A stretch of 64,000 nt of DNA from Agarilytica sp045430285 (GCA_045430285.1 JAILXV010000001.1:496001-560000); one strand, 5' to 3'. Positions 7,892-16,609 are shown, numbered from the stretch's first letter. Notes: generated by a model not told the origin, from the letters alone. Numbers and translations: made by a program.

Positions 7892-9178
7892 ATGTCGCTC
7901 AATATCGATGTATATTTTGATGATCAAATAGGCTCGGCGTTTGATGAAATCGCCAGTATATTCAATGTGCGTCGCGCGCTGTCAGAACAACTCTTATCTT
8001 CCTCTGATAGTTCAATAGAGTTTGATTCGCGCATCAGAAAAAATATATCGTATTTGTTGCGTCAGTTAGGTGTAGCGCGAGAGGTTACGTACGAATGTTT
8101 GGATGAGGCAGAAGGGTTAAATTTTGCCGACGCTAGTGATGTTTTTTCCAGCTCGGTACTAGCGTTCGCAAGTGGGGATGAACAGTGGATCGCGCGTACT
8201 GTAAACGGGTATCTGCCGCTGGAAGACGGGCAAGTGGGCTTGGCACATGCATTGGCATGGTTACCAAAATCGCTGTCTTCACCTTGGATTCAACGGTTTT
8301 TATCGAGCAAAGACCTCGATCATAAATACCTAGCCGTAAGTGTTTGTGTCATGCACGGCTCTTTGTCAACGCAAAAGCTACAAGAGCTTATTAAACGAGG
8401 CGATTGTCAGCAGCATGTCAGGCTATTTGAGCGTTTAATATTTGCTGCAGGCCAACTAAAAGAAACCTCCGTGCATCCCTTTTTGCGTGATGCTGTTGCT
8501 CATGAGGATGAATTCGTTAAAAGCACGGCCCATTGGGCGCGCTTTATAATGAATGACCGGAACTTTCTACCGAAAGTTGTTGAATTCAGCCTGTCGAGTA
8601 ATGAAGCATTCGAAACGCTATCACCATGGATCATACTTGGTCACTCACTGGCAGATTCAAAAAAATATATTGCCGCGGCATTAAATGTGCCTGAGTTGGC
8701 GGAAGACTTGATGATTCAAGCCATTGCTATGCACGGTGATCCCACCACCTTAAGTTGGCTGATTAAGAAAACAGAAAATCCAGCGCTTGCCCCCTGGTTG
8801 GCCTTGGCGTTTTTTCAAATGACGGGCGTTGCTCTGGATCAGCCTTCGTTACTTTTAGATCCCCAGCCCGAAGTAGAAAATTTGGATAGCTCTGACTTAT
8901 ACCTATCTCAGGATATGTCAACTCCATACCCAAATGTGGAAAAATTACTCGCACTAACGGATCATGTCATTCGAGGGTACTCCCCGAATAAGCGTCATTT
9001 TTTAGGGCGGCCGGTAGACAGCGTTTCTAGTGTTGTCGAACAATACCAAGCAAGTGGTCTTGGGCTGATAAGAAAATACGTGGGCATCAACGCAGCTCTA
9101 AGCGGTCAAATATTCGTTCCCTCTGATTATCTTCCGCCTGGGCATTTTGAATCATCCGTATTTGGCTGGTTGGCATAG
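7892..9178 (+). CDS. TIGR02270-like HEAT-repeat protein of T6SS clusters
   Basis: A 428-residue helical protein with repeated leucine/alanine-rich helices (GLAHALAWLPKSL; HKYLAVSVCVMHGSL; LAEDLMIQAIAMHGDP), suggesting HEAT-like repeats. Its layout and genome position, between PAAR/DUF2169 genes and the ketoacyl-synthase-like gene, match the TIGR02270 family known from T6SS gene groups; the sequence match by eye is moderate. It has no signal peptide or catalytic motif. A scaffold or chaperone role in effector loading is an inference. It ends 8 bases before the next ATG, which has an excellent GGAGGT binding site located in its own tail. Confidence 0.68.
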   Translation: MSLNIDVYFDDQIGSAFDEIASIFNVRRALSEQLLSSSDSSIEFDSRIRKNISYLLRQLGVAREVTYECLDEAEGLNFADASDVFSSSVLAFASGDEQWIARTVNGYLPLEDGQVGLAHALAWLPKSLSSPWIQRFLSSKDLDHKYLAVSVCVMHGSLSTQKLQELIKRGDCQQHVRLFERLIFAAGQLKETSVHPFLRDAVAHEDEFVKSTAHWARFIMNDRNFLPKVVEFSLSSNEAFETLSPWIILGHSLADSKKYIAAALNVPELAEDLMIQAIAMHGDPTTLSWLIKKTENPALAPWLALAFFQMTGVALDQPSLLLDPQPEVENLDSSDLYLSQDMSTPYPNVEKLLALTDHVIRGYSPNKRHFLGRPVDSVSSVVEQYQASGLGLIRKYVGINAALSGQIFVPSDYLPPGHFESSVFGWLA

Positions 9179-9186
9179 GAGGTCGC

Positions 9187-10275
9187 ATGTATTTATCGAC
9201 GGTAGCAATGATATCTTCAATCGGAGCCAATGCCCAAATGACGATGGATGCGATGGATGCGCAAGTCAGTGGTTATCGTACCTGTGGTTTTACATGCGCA
9301 AACGGATGCCCTGCAGTTGTATCGGCGTTGGATGACGGTTTGTTTGTCGATGCGATTTTGGATATAGATATTGATGGCCCCTTCACCACAAAATTAGTGC
9401 GATGTGTGAAACTGCTCGCCTTCGCGATCGAAGACCTAAAGCAGCAGGTCTCTTTTGAAAACCCAGCTCCTTTGATATGGCTTGGTGCAGAGTCAGATGA
9501 ATATGAGCCACTTCCACTTGGGACGATTTCTGACGTGCTCAGTGAGTTGGACGCGCCAATAAAGCAAGATGCTATTTATCCTGTGAATCTGGGTCGGGCG
9601 TCTGGAATTTACGCATTACAACACGCGTACGACTTAATGAACCAAAAGGGGTTTGACTACGTTGTGCTTGGGTCGGCAGAAAGCCCGTTTACCAATGAAT
9701 GGCTCGCGTCCTTAGATGAGAGAGGTCGTTTAAAAGCTGATGGCGTGGCGGACGGATTTGCGCCGGGTGAGGGCGCAGGCTTTGTCGTTTTGGCTCGAAC
9801 ACCCGAGTTAGCCAGTGCCTGTACAAGCGACCCTGAAAATAGCACGCCAATCTATCTAAATCTTCCTGGTGTCGCACAATCACCGTCCCATTGGGGAAAT
9901 GAAACGGCGCACAAAGGTGAGGCCCTGCATCAAGCGATGGTGGCTGCATTTGATCACGTTGATCCACAAGCAAAAAAATGTGATGCCGTCGTTTCAAGCT
10001 TAAATGGCGAATTGTTTGGGATGAAAGAGCATCGCGTAGCGCTCGCACGTTTGACCGACGAAATCGGAGATGCAGAATTGTTTCACCCTTTCGAATATGT
10101 CGGTGATCTTGGTGCCTTTTCCGGAATTTTATTACTCGCTCAGTCGGCGCATCTTATTAATAGCGCTGGCTTTAACAATATTATGATTTACAGTTCTTCC
10201 GACAACCCATGGCGAAGCGCCGTGGTTGCGCAGGGGGTAGCTGTAAACAATGCACAAAAAGGAATAGGGAGTTAA
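9187..10275 (+). CDS. catalytically dead beta-ketoacyl-synthase-like protein in T6SS island
   Basis: A 362-residue protein with a thiolase/ketoacyl-synthase (KAS) fold. The fold is shown by GFAPGEGAGFVVLAR (residues 190-204, the KAS GEGAG signature) and by a good match around residues 139-165 to the helix that follows the active-site Cys of FabF. All three catalytic positions appear lost: the FabF Cys aligns with R137 (GRASG in place of ACTSG), the first His (AHG motif) with N273, and the second His (GHLLGAAG) with D307 in GDLGAFSG. It therefore cannot act as a normal condensing enzyme and is more likely a binding or scaffold protein. It lies 8 bases after the HEAT-like gene and 2 bases before the DUF2235 effector. 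KAS-like genes occur in other T6SS clusters, but I know of no assigned function. Confidence 0.8.
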   Translation: MYLSTVAMISSIGANAQMTMDAMDAQVSGYRTCGFTCANGCPAVVSALDDGLFVDAILDIDIDGPFTTKLVRCVKLLAFAIEDLKQQVSFENPAPLIWLGAESDEYEPLPLGTISDVLSELDAPIKQDAIYPVNLGRASGIYALQHAYDLMNQKGFDYVVLGSAESPFTNEWLASLDERGRLKADGVADGFAPGEGAGFVVLARTPELASACTSDPENSTPIYLNLPGVAQSPSHWGNETAHKGEALHQAMVAAFDHVDPQAKKCDAVVSSLNGELFGMKEHRVALARLTDEIGDAELFHPFEYVGDLGAFSGILLLAQSAHLINSAGFNNIMIYSSSDNPWRSAVVAQGVAVNNAQKGIGS

Positions 10276-10277
10276 TT

Positions 10278-11975
10278 ATGACGCAAGTAGGTGAAGGTGT
10301 TGCCGTCTTAATGATTGGTGATAACCCAGATGAAGAGCCGGAAAAAACCGAAAAAAAACCCATTACTTTACGCATATCCGTTTTTTTTGATGGGACGGGA
10401 AACAATCGGGCAAATATTAAGGCTCGGAAAGGTGAAGGTGATAGCGCTGCTTACGAAACCGTAAAGAAGCAAGATCCAGGTGCACAGCTCCCAGGCCAAG
10501 ATCCAAAACACGTGGGTACATCAAACGCAAGTTTTGAAAATGACTATTCAAATGTTTCGTATTTAGAAGAGGGGGTCAAGTCGACCGACGAGAACGATTA
10601 TCACACGGCTATCTATGTTGAAGGGGCCGGCACACAAGATCTTCGTAAAGTATCCAAGCAATATGAAGATGATATGCGTGCATATCAAGAACAGTTAGAT
10701 ATCTGGAATCAAACCGCGATGTACGCAAGTGCGCCGGTACTTCCGCCGTCGAAGCCAAAGTTTAATGTCGATAGTGGTGAAGGTAATGGTATGGCTACAG
10801 GAGAAACGGGCATATATGCCAAAATGCATTCTGCAGTTAATGAAATATCGGATTGGTACCAAGGCTTACTTGAAAATGAAGGCATTGATCCTGATCAATA
10901 CTATATCGTGAAAATATCTATTGATTTATTTGGTTTTAGTCGAGGTGCTGCGACAGCCCGATCTTTTATTCATTTTATTATGAAAGGTGAGCAAACTTTT
11001 TATACCAAAGTTAAAACACGAAGCCGTGGAGCTAGGTCAGTTAAGAAAATTGTTCCAACTTCAAATCTCTTAATGAAACTCAGCGCGAATGGACTAGATA
11101 TTGCCATAGATGCTTTAGAGTTTGGATTTGTTGGTGTGTTTGATACTGTATCGTCGTACGTAATTGCCTTAAAGTCAAATGTTGACAGCTTACACTTAGA
11201 TGCGATCACCCACGCGAAAAAAGTTTATCATCTGGCGGCAGCCGAGGAGCATAGGTTGTGCTTTTCATTGACAGATATCAGTTCGGCCAAGAAGAAAGGA
11301 ACTGGAGAGGAATATTTTTTACCCGGTGTCCACTCGGATGTAGGTGGGGGTTATCGAGAAGCTCGAGCGATCCCAGAGTTTGGGAGTATTTTAGATCACG
11401 GTTGGACAATGAAGGCTTTAAGTAAACTCTCCGTCGATAAAATCAAATTAAGCGACTATGCCAAGCAATTAGAGAAAGAAGGCTGGTTTTCTTCACAAAA
11501 AATATATGATATAGAAACCAGTGGTGTGAAAGAGAAAAGACGCGAAATTGACGTAAAAAAGGAAAAGCGTTTGTTGGTCGGGCCAATGGGGTACGGCAGT
11601 GTTGAATACGAAGTGGAAACGGAAATTACGATGTATCGAAATGCCGTGAAAAATTCATATAGAACGATCGCGTTTAACTTAATGTTTGAAGAAATGAAAA
11701 AAAATGGTTTTAGTTTTGAGTTTAATGCCAAAATCAAGAATGCGGTGCCCGAAGAGCTTGCACAGGTAAATAATGATATAAAAGATTATGTGGCTTCAGT
11801 AGGAAACTCCTCGAAAGCCTCTCACTGGTTTGAAAAGCAATCTTCTGGGTGCCCTGGTGGGTTCAATATCGAAAAGTTACGCAATGAACATTTGCATTAT
11901 TCCTCTACGATTGGTTTAGGGATGTGGCCGAGGATTCGAAAAGGTAAGAAAACGCGTGAACTTTATCAAGGGTGA
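10278..11975 (+). CDS. DUF2235 phospholipase effector (Tle1-type)
   Basis: A 565-residue DUF2235 alpha/beta hydrolase of the T6SS lipase effector type (Tle1). The nucleophile is S221 in GFSRGAATA. The acid is probably D289 in VGVFDTVSS. The family signature with the catalytic His is H352 in PGVHSDVGGGY. An N-terminal FFDGTGNN block opens the hydrolase fold. Residues about 110-190 and the charged C-terminal third (many Lys/Glu) are extra regions. There is no signal peptide, in keeping with delivery by the T6SS. The chosen ATG follows a GGGAG site and lies 2 bases after the KAS-like stop; a longer start would overlap that gene. Two lipoprotein genes downstream are the likely immunity proteins. 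It would hydrolyse membrane phospholipids in target cells. Confidence 0.9.
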   Translation: MTQVGEGVAVLMIGDNPDEEPEKTEKKPITLRISVFFDGTGNNRANIKARKGEGDSAAYETVKKQDPGAQLPGQDPKHVGTSNASFENDYSNVSYLEEGVKSTDENDYHTAIYVEGAGTQDLRKVSKQYEDDMRAYQEQLDIWNQTAMYASAPVLPPSKPKFNVDSGEGNGMATGETGIYAKMHSAVNEISDWYQGLLENEGIDPDQYYIVKISIDLFGFSRGAATARSFIHFIMKGEQTFYTKVKTRSRGARSVKKIVPTSNLLMKLSANGLDIAIDALEFGFVGVFDTVSSYVIALKSNVDSLHLDAITHAKKVYHLAAAEEHRLCFSLTDISSAKKKGTGEEYFLPGVHSDVGGGYREARAIPEFGSILDHGWTMKALSKLSVDKIKLSDYAKQLEKEGWFSSQKIYDIETSGVKEKRREIDVKKEKRLLVGPMGYGSVEYEVETEITMYRNAVKNSYRTIAFNLMFEEMKKNGFSFEFNAKIKNAVPEELAQVNNDIKDYVASVGNSSKASHWFEKQSSGCPGGFNIEKLRNEHLHYSSTIGLGMWPRIRKGKKTRELYQG

Positions 11976-13146
11976 AGGTCGCAGCCAAACTGGCTATTGG
12001 ACTTATTTAAACTCTGTATTCTCTGCAATGCTAAAAACTCGTGGAGTGCTGTTGGGTATATGCGTTAGTCTAACTGGATGCCAGGATCAATCAGATACGA
12101 TTAAAAAGGTAGATTCGATGAAAGAATATCGGTGGCGAGTAACAGAGTCAGCACCACAAGAGTATGTAATACAAATTATTGATGGGCATTTTGAAGCAGA
12201 AGATGGATACTTGAAAGGTGTGCCGACAGGTGCTCTTGTACATAAAGGCTGGGGAAACGGACGATCAAATATTGTTTCTGGCCGTGAGGAAATGCCACTG
12301 CCCAAGCGGTTTGAAGTGCAGTGGTATTCTTGGCGAGAAGATAAATTCTATCGTGCAGATTTTGAATTGCCCCTCGAAAGATTGCAAGAGCTTGTGGAGC
12401 TAGATCGGCGAACACCATATACCTTGTATGAACACCCTTCTAGTACTTTTACTTTAGGGTTGGCTCCTGGTGGTTTTACTGTCGTATGGTTAACTTCAGG
12501 AATACATGTTTGGGAAGTTTTTCAGGGGCAGGCGAAAGAGTCAGAAGGTATTCCATGGGGTGAGATGTATAGCAATCCGGAGTTTACCAAAGAACAGATT
12601 GTTGAGGGAGTTATTGAAGACTCTCTTGCTGATATTTCAAATAACCGACAATTAAATAATCCTGATTATTGGAAACGTTTACATGAAGACGTATACGAAT
12701 ACGATATTGTGATCGAAAGTGAATATGTGCCTTATCTTATTTCGGCAGCTTTTAACAATGGTGAGCGGCATAAATACTATTCTGACGCCCAAAATTGGGA
12801 CGTATCCCCTCTAAGTATGCTTGAAAACCTTAATGTTAAGTTTTTTTTTCCTGATGAGGTGCGAGCTGTGGATTTAGGAAGTATCAATACTGAAAAGATG
12901 TATGAGGCATTTCGAGTTCTTACTCAAGAAAACAATGGCTCACTTCGGGTTGTGTTGAGCATTGATGGCTCCTTATTGGGCTGGGAATTTACTACACGGT
13001 TACGTGTTGAAAATGACGATCGATCTATAGATATTACTGATTACAAATTTGGGAAGTTTGGCGGAAAAGACAGGATACCTACTATTACGGAAAGTAAAGA
13101 GCTCATGCGGTATATGAATTATCCTGGCAAACCCGCTCAACCATAA
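11956..13146 (+). CDS. DUF2931 lipoprotein, probable Tle immunity (copy 1)
   Basis: A DUF2931 lipoprotein of up to 396 residues. The lipobox is SLTGC, with Cys42 counted from the GTG start at 11956, which overlaps the effector gene by 20 bases. An internal ATG at 12028 would give a shorter, more usual signal peptide (MLKTRGVLLGICVSLTGC). The mature part starts with MKEYRWRV and contains ALVHKGWGNGRSNI, LPKRFEVQWYSWREDKFY and a late GSLLGWEFTTRLRVEND. Being anchored in the periplasm, it is well placed to neutralise the lipase that arrives there, as known for other Tle immunity lipoproteins; immunity is inferred from family and position. It is nearly repeated by the next gene. Confidence 0.82.
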   Translation: MNFIKGEGRSQTGYWTYLNSVFSAMLKTRGVLLGICVSLTGCQDQSDTIKKVDSMKEYRWRVTESAPQEYVIQIIDGHFEAEDGYLKGVPTGALVHKGWGNGRSNIVSGREEMPLPKRFEVQWYSWREDKFYRADFELPLERLQELVELDRRTPYTLYEHPSSTFTLGLAPGGFTVVWLTSGIHVWEVFQGQAKESEGIPWGEMYSNPEFTKEQIVEGVIEDSLADISNNRQLNNPDYWKRLHEDVYEYDIVIESEYVPYLISAAFNNGERHKYYSDAQNWDVSPLSMLENLNVKFFFPDEVRAVDLGSINTEKMYEAFRVLTQENNGSLRVVLSIDGSLLGWEFTTRLRVENDDRSIDITDYKFGKFGGKDRIPTITESKELMRYMNYPGKPAQP

Positions 13147-13277
13147 AAATTTATTGCCCTCTATTTTGGCGCTTGAAAGGAACTATAGCGAATTTTTCTC
13201 AAGCGACCTGAGTTTTGATTGATGAATATTCGCTACCTCCCTTTTGCTTACGGGAAATTCGTTAAGGGAAAAGTTTC

Positions 13278-14465
13278 GTGGATTTTAATCTGATTGAAGA
13301 TGTGAGCCCTTGGTCTAGAGGTTCGTTTGACACTCTGTTCACCCTATTGTTTAAAGCACGGATAGTGCTCTTTGGTATGTGTGTTGGCTTAATAGGCTGT
13401 GAAGACCAGCCAAATAACACTAAGAAGATAAATTCGATGAAAGAATATAGATGGAATATCACTGAATCTGCTCCGAAAGAATACGTGATACAAATCATCG
13501 AAGGGCATTTCGAATCAGAAGACGGCTATTTGAATGGTATTCCAACTCGAGCTCTTGTCCATAAAGGTTGGGGAGAAGGGCGCTCCAACATTGCTTCTGG
13601 GCGTGAAGAAATGCCCTTGCCTAAAAGGTTCGAAGTTTTGTGGTTTTCTTGGCGAGAGGATAAATTCTATCAGGGTAATTTTGAACTTCCTTTAGAAAAA
13701 ATAACAGAGTTTGTCGAACTTGATCGTCGAACGCCATACTCTTTGTATGAGCACGCTTCTAGTACGTTCACATTGGGTTTGGCCCCTGGTGGTTTCGTCG
13801 TGATTTGGTTGCACTCTGGGATACATAATTGGGAAGTGTTTCGTGGGCAAGCGGAAGAGGTGGAAGGAGTCCCCTGGAACGAAGTGTTCAATAATCCCGA
13901 ATTTACCAAGGAAGAAGTCGTAGCGGAGGTGATCGAAGAGTCTCTTGAGGAAGTGCCTAATAGCCCTCAGTTAAATGATCCTGATTATTGGAAACGCCTA
14001 CATGAAGAAGTGTATGAGTACGATATCCTAATTGAAAGCGAATACATGTCGTATGTTATTAAGGCAGTCTTTAACAATGATGAGCGGCATACATACTATT
14101 CGGACGCGCAGAATTGGAAGTCTGCACCTCTTAGTATGCTTGAAGCAATTAGCATCGATTATTTTTTCCCAGATGAAACACGAATGGCGGACCTGGAGAA
14201 TATTAATACGGATCAAATGTACGACGCTTTTCGTACCTTAAGGAAAGAGAGCGATAGTCCACTTCGAGTAGTTGTTTCTATTGATGGGTCACTTTTAGGC
14301 TGGAAATTTACAACTCGTCTTCGCGTTGAAAATGACGAACGTTCCATAGAAATCACCGACTATAAGTTCGGCCGTTATGGCGGTAAAGAAGATATCGATG
14401 ACGTATTAGAAAGTAAAGAACTCATGCGATATATGAATTATCCTGGTAAACCCGCGCAGCCGTAG
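13278..14465 (+). CDS. DUF2931 lipoprotein, probable Tle immunity (copy 2)
   Basis: A second DUF2931 lipoprotein, 395 residues from a GTG at 13278 preceded by AAGGGA. The lipobox is GLIGC (Cys41). It aligns with copy 1 along its whole length with no large gaps, including an identical C-terminal ELMRYMNYPGKPAQP. Many differences are conservative and scattered, so the duplication is not recent. If copy 1 starts at its internal ATG, the matching codon here is a TTG. The gap between the copies (131 bases) holds no terminator. Extra immunity copies can protect against related effectors from neighbours; this is an inference. Confidence 0.82.
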   Translation: MDFNLIEDVSPWSRGSFDTLFTLLFKARIVLFGMCVGLIGCEDQPNNTKKINSMKEYRWNITESAPKEYVIQIIEGHFESEDGYLNGIPTRALVHKGWGEGRSNIASGREEMPLPKRFEVLWFSWREDKFYQGNFELPLEKITEFVELDRRTPYSLYEHASSTFTLGLAPGGFVVIWLHSGIHNWEVFRGQAEEVEGVPWNEVFNNPEFTKEEVVAEVIEESLEEVPNSPQLNDPDYWKRLHEEVYEYDILIESEYMSYVIKAVFNNDERHTYYSDAQNWKSAPLSMLEAISIDYFFPDETRMADLENINTDQMYDAFRTLRKESDSPLRVVVSIDGSLLGWKFTTRLRVENDERSIEITDYKFGRYGGKEDIDDVLESKELMRYMNYPGKPAQP

Positions 14466-14795
14466 GCAACGCAAGATTAATGATATTATCCCGACTTTTG
14501 CCGGCTAGGTGTGTGCTTTTTTGTAAAGCAAAATGTTGTTGCTCTCGTCTAAAGTTCGGTTTTTTTTACGGGATTATCTGTGGCCATGCTCGGGTGCCAA
14601 GAAAGGTCAATGTTGCCCATGGTCTGGAAAAAACTGCCTGCAGAGCGTATTCATACGTTATTGAACTCGATCACCAGGCGTCTTATGCATCATGCGAGTT
14701 CTCATCATTATTTTTCAGGATATATCTTTTATCTGCCTCACTATATAATTGCGAATTCCTGAATATTACTGCAACGTAAAAAGGGCTTGCCATAT
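14466..14795. other. gene-free stretch, possible remnant
   Basis: About 330 bases between the second DUF2931 gene and the DUF1266-like gene. Open frames here (up to 99 codons) have odd composition, rich in Cys and His, with no ribosome binding site, and I do not believe them. It may be decayed coding sequence from a lost effector/immunity gene, but no family is recognisable. No terminator is seen. Confidence 0.5.
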
Positions 14796-15479
14796 ATGGG
14801 CCTTGATTCCCTATCAAAAAAACAGAAATTTGCTTTGTCTCTCGCTGCGCCGGTTTTGATCGCTGAGCCTGGCTGTGATTATCAGTCCTTGGCGTTTGCT
14901 GCAGCGGATAAAGTGGCAGCGTTGCTGTCCTCGCAGTGGAGTATCGATAATCGTGAACAGCTGCTCACAAAGCTTGATTGGCTGGATACGGAGGGAGGTT
15001 ATACCATCGAGTATCTTCGTTTACATCATTACCTTTCTGAAATGTTACACCTGGAGCGAAAAGACTTCATTGCATCCCTAGCGTCTGGGGATGCTGGACA
15101 ATTCACGCGGGCTAGCTTGGTAGCGCAGTATTTACACGACCTTGGCGAGCACACCATTCGAGCATTTGATATCGCCGGTCAGAATGTGTTGGTACGCGCG
15201 GGTTATGTGATGGGGTGGTTTGAAGAAGCGGAAACCTGGCAGCGGCTCACGCTTCAGGCGGATATTATTGTTGATCATGGGATGTTTAAAACGCATTTTG
15301 ATTATCTGTATTCGTATGTTGTTGGTAGGGTGTTCGGGATGATGCTAGATCATGAGGCTTTGATGGATACATTAACTTGTATACGCGACTTGGTTAATGA
15401 TGACGACTCTCCTTACGTGGCCTTTGCGCCTTGGCCAAATACGGATGGCAGCAGTAGCGCTGTTGGTGAAGGTGTTTAA
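14796..15479 (+). CDS. DUF1266-like protein
   Basis: A 227-residue protein. The ATG at 14796 is preferred because AAAAAGGG lies about 10 bases upstream; a TTG nine bases earlier is too close to that site. The core (residues about 120-185) resembles DUF1266: FDIAGQNVLVRAGYVMGW, an EA pair, then YLYSYVVGRVFGM, like the family pattern of a conserved Asp, then R-x-G and a late GR. No signal peptide is seen. DUF1266 proteins have no established biochemical role; some lie near secretion or toxin genes. It is followed after 4 bases by a TPR gene, so the two probably work together. Confidence 0.6.
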   Translation: MGLDSLSKKQKFALSLAAPVLIAEPGCDYQSLAFAAADKVAALLSSQWSIDNREQLLTKLDWLDTEGGYTIEYLRLHHYLSEMLHLERKDFIASLASGDAGQFTRASLVAQYLHDLGEHTIRAFDIAGQNVLVRAGYVMGWFEEAETWQRLTLQADIIVDHGMFKTHFDYLYSYVVGRVFGMMLDHEALMDTLTCIRDLVNDDDSPYVAFAPWPNTDGSSSAVGEGV

Positions 15480-15483
15480 TTCA

Positions 15484-16347
15484 ATGAATGAAAATGAAAA
15501 AGAACTACAAGCGTTTTTATTGAGTGTTAAAGCCGCGCTAGATGTCGCCGATATGACGACCGCAGATAAGCTATTATCTGAGGATGCGCTAACCCTTCAT
15601 GAGCATCCATACACATACCTTTACAAGTGTATTATCGATCGTCATTTCGAGAGAGATGCGAGTCGAGTTTTGGCTGCTGCGGAACAAGGCCTTCGTTTAT
15701 CGCCAACATTTGCTGATTTAATAGATTTCAAATTTGTCTCCCTATTGGCGCTTGGCGACTACGCTCGGGCTGCTGAGGCGGGGCTTATGCTGTGCACCTC
15801 ACAACCATACAATTATGAAGCGCATTTTGAAACGGCTACTGCGCTAGAAAAAGCTGGTTGGGGGGAAGAGGCGCCTCGCACGAAAGCAAGAGGTCATTAT
15901 GCGTTAGCCCAAGCGGAATTGGCCCGAGGAAATAAAGAGTCTGCGCTTGAGCAATTGACTCAGGCTATCGCTACAGACGGGTCTCACGCTCGTGCCAAAA
16001 TCAAACGCGCACAATTGTTAATTGCATTGGGGCACAAACAAGACGCGGCTTTGTCTTTAACGCCCTTAGTTGATGACCCTACTTTGGCAATAGATGCTTT
16101 GACCTTATTATGTCAGCTAGCGGAGGGTGACAACGATATCGATCGTGTGTCGCAATTTAGTGATGAGCTTCTTGCTATTGATGAATCTCATAGCTACGCG
16201 CTGCGAGTGAAGGTGAGACTTGCGCGTACGGTTGGGGAGGCTGATGCTGTTTTTAGTGCACTCGCTAATGCTCTGACTCAACACGATGACGATGTATGGT
16301 GTAACCTGTTGCAGTGCTCATATTCTCGTGAATTAAGCCGTAAATGA
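15484..16347 (+). CDS. TPR-repeat protein
   Basis: A 287-residue soluble protein, with the ATG 4 bases after the DUF1266-like stop; upstream starts would overlap that gene. It has tetratricopeptide-like helices: DLIDFKFVSLLALGDYARAAEAG, then HYALAQAELARGNKESALEQL, then KIKRAQLLIALGHKQDAALSL, split here only as landmarks. Typical TPR positions (A8, G/A, A20) recur. TPR proteins bind partners, so this may be a scaffold for the DUF1266 protein or for the T6SS cargo. No terminator follows directly; the next 400 bases are non-coding. Confidence 0.75.
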   Translation: MNENEKELQAFLLSVKAALDVADMTTADKLLSEDALTLHEHPYTYLYKCIIDRHFERDASRVLAAAEQGLRLSPTFADLIDFKFVSLLALGDYARAAEAGLMLCTSQPYNYEAHFETATALEKAGWGEEAPRTKARGHYALAQAELARGNKESALEQLTQAIATDGSHARAKIKRAQLLIALGHKQDAALSLTPLVDDPTLAIDALTLLCQLAEGDNDIDRVSQFSDELLAIDESHSYALRVKVRLARTVGEADAVFSALANALTQHDDDVWCNLLQCSYSRELSRK

Positions 16348-16551
16348 AATACGGTGTTCAATATGTATGTTTTTCAAAAATTAATCGGCTTTATCAAAAT
16401 ATCTTTATTTTATGCTTCTGTGGGTAAGCTTGGTTTTTTGTGTCTGGTTCAAACATGGGATGTACGGCTAAGCGGTACTTAGAAATCAGCTTTATATTTG
16501 TAAAGTTGCGTTGCCTTAGTGATTTCTAACGTAGAATAATGGACATTTTTG

Positions 16552-16609
16552 CTACCTATATTCGGTAGTGACCTGTACCTAAACCATATTTGAATATGGC
16601 CTAGTACAG
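16552..16609. other. nested inverted repeats in a 407-base gene-free region
   Basis: The gap 16348-16754 holds no gene. Within it are a small hairpin CTACC/GGTAG (16552-16568) and a two-part hairpin: CTGTAC/GTACAG (16573-16578 with 16604-16609) enclosing CCATATT/AATATGG (16584-16590 with 16593-16599). There is no T-run after the second, so it is not a standard terminator. It could be an RNA structure, an operator, or a small RNA region. Confidence 0.5.

Larger units (their letters stand above)
11956..14465 (+). repeat. tandem gene duplication (two DUF2931 genes)
   Basis: Two direct, diverged copies of about 1.19 kb each (11956-13146 and 13278-14465), separated by 131 bases. Similarity is obvious over the full protein length, strongest in the signal peptide region, the WSWRED-type block, the DPDYWKRLHE-type block and the last 15 residues. 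Confidence 0.9.

Noticed and set aside
9187..10275. Active beta-ketoacyl synthase
   Set aside because: All three catalytic positions appear replaced (R137, N273, D307).
14480..14779. Possible 99-codon gene between DUF2931 copy 2 and the DUF1266-like gene
   Set aside because: Cys/His-rich odd composition, no ribosome binding site and no recognisable family.
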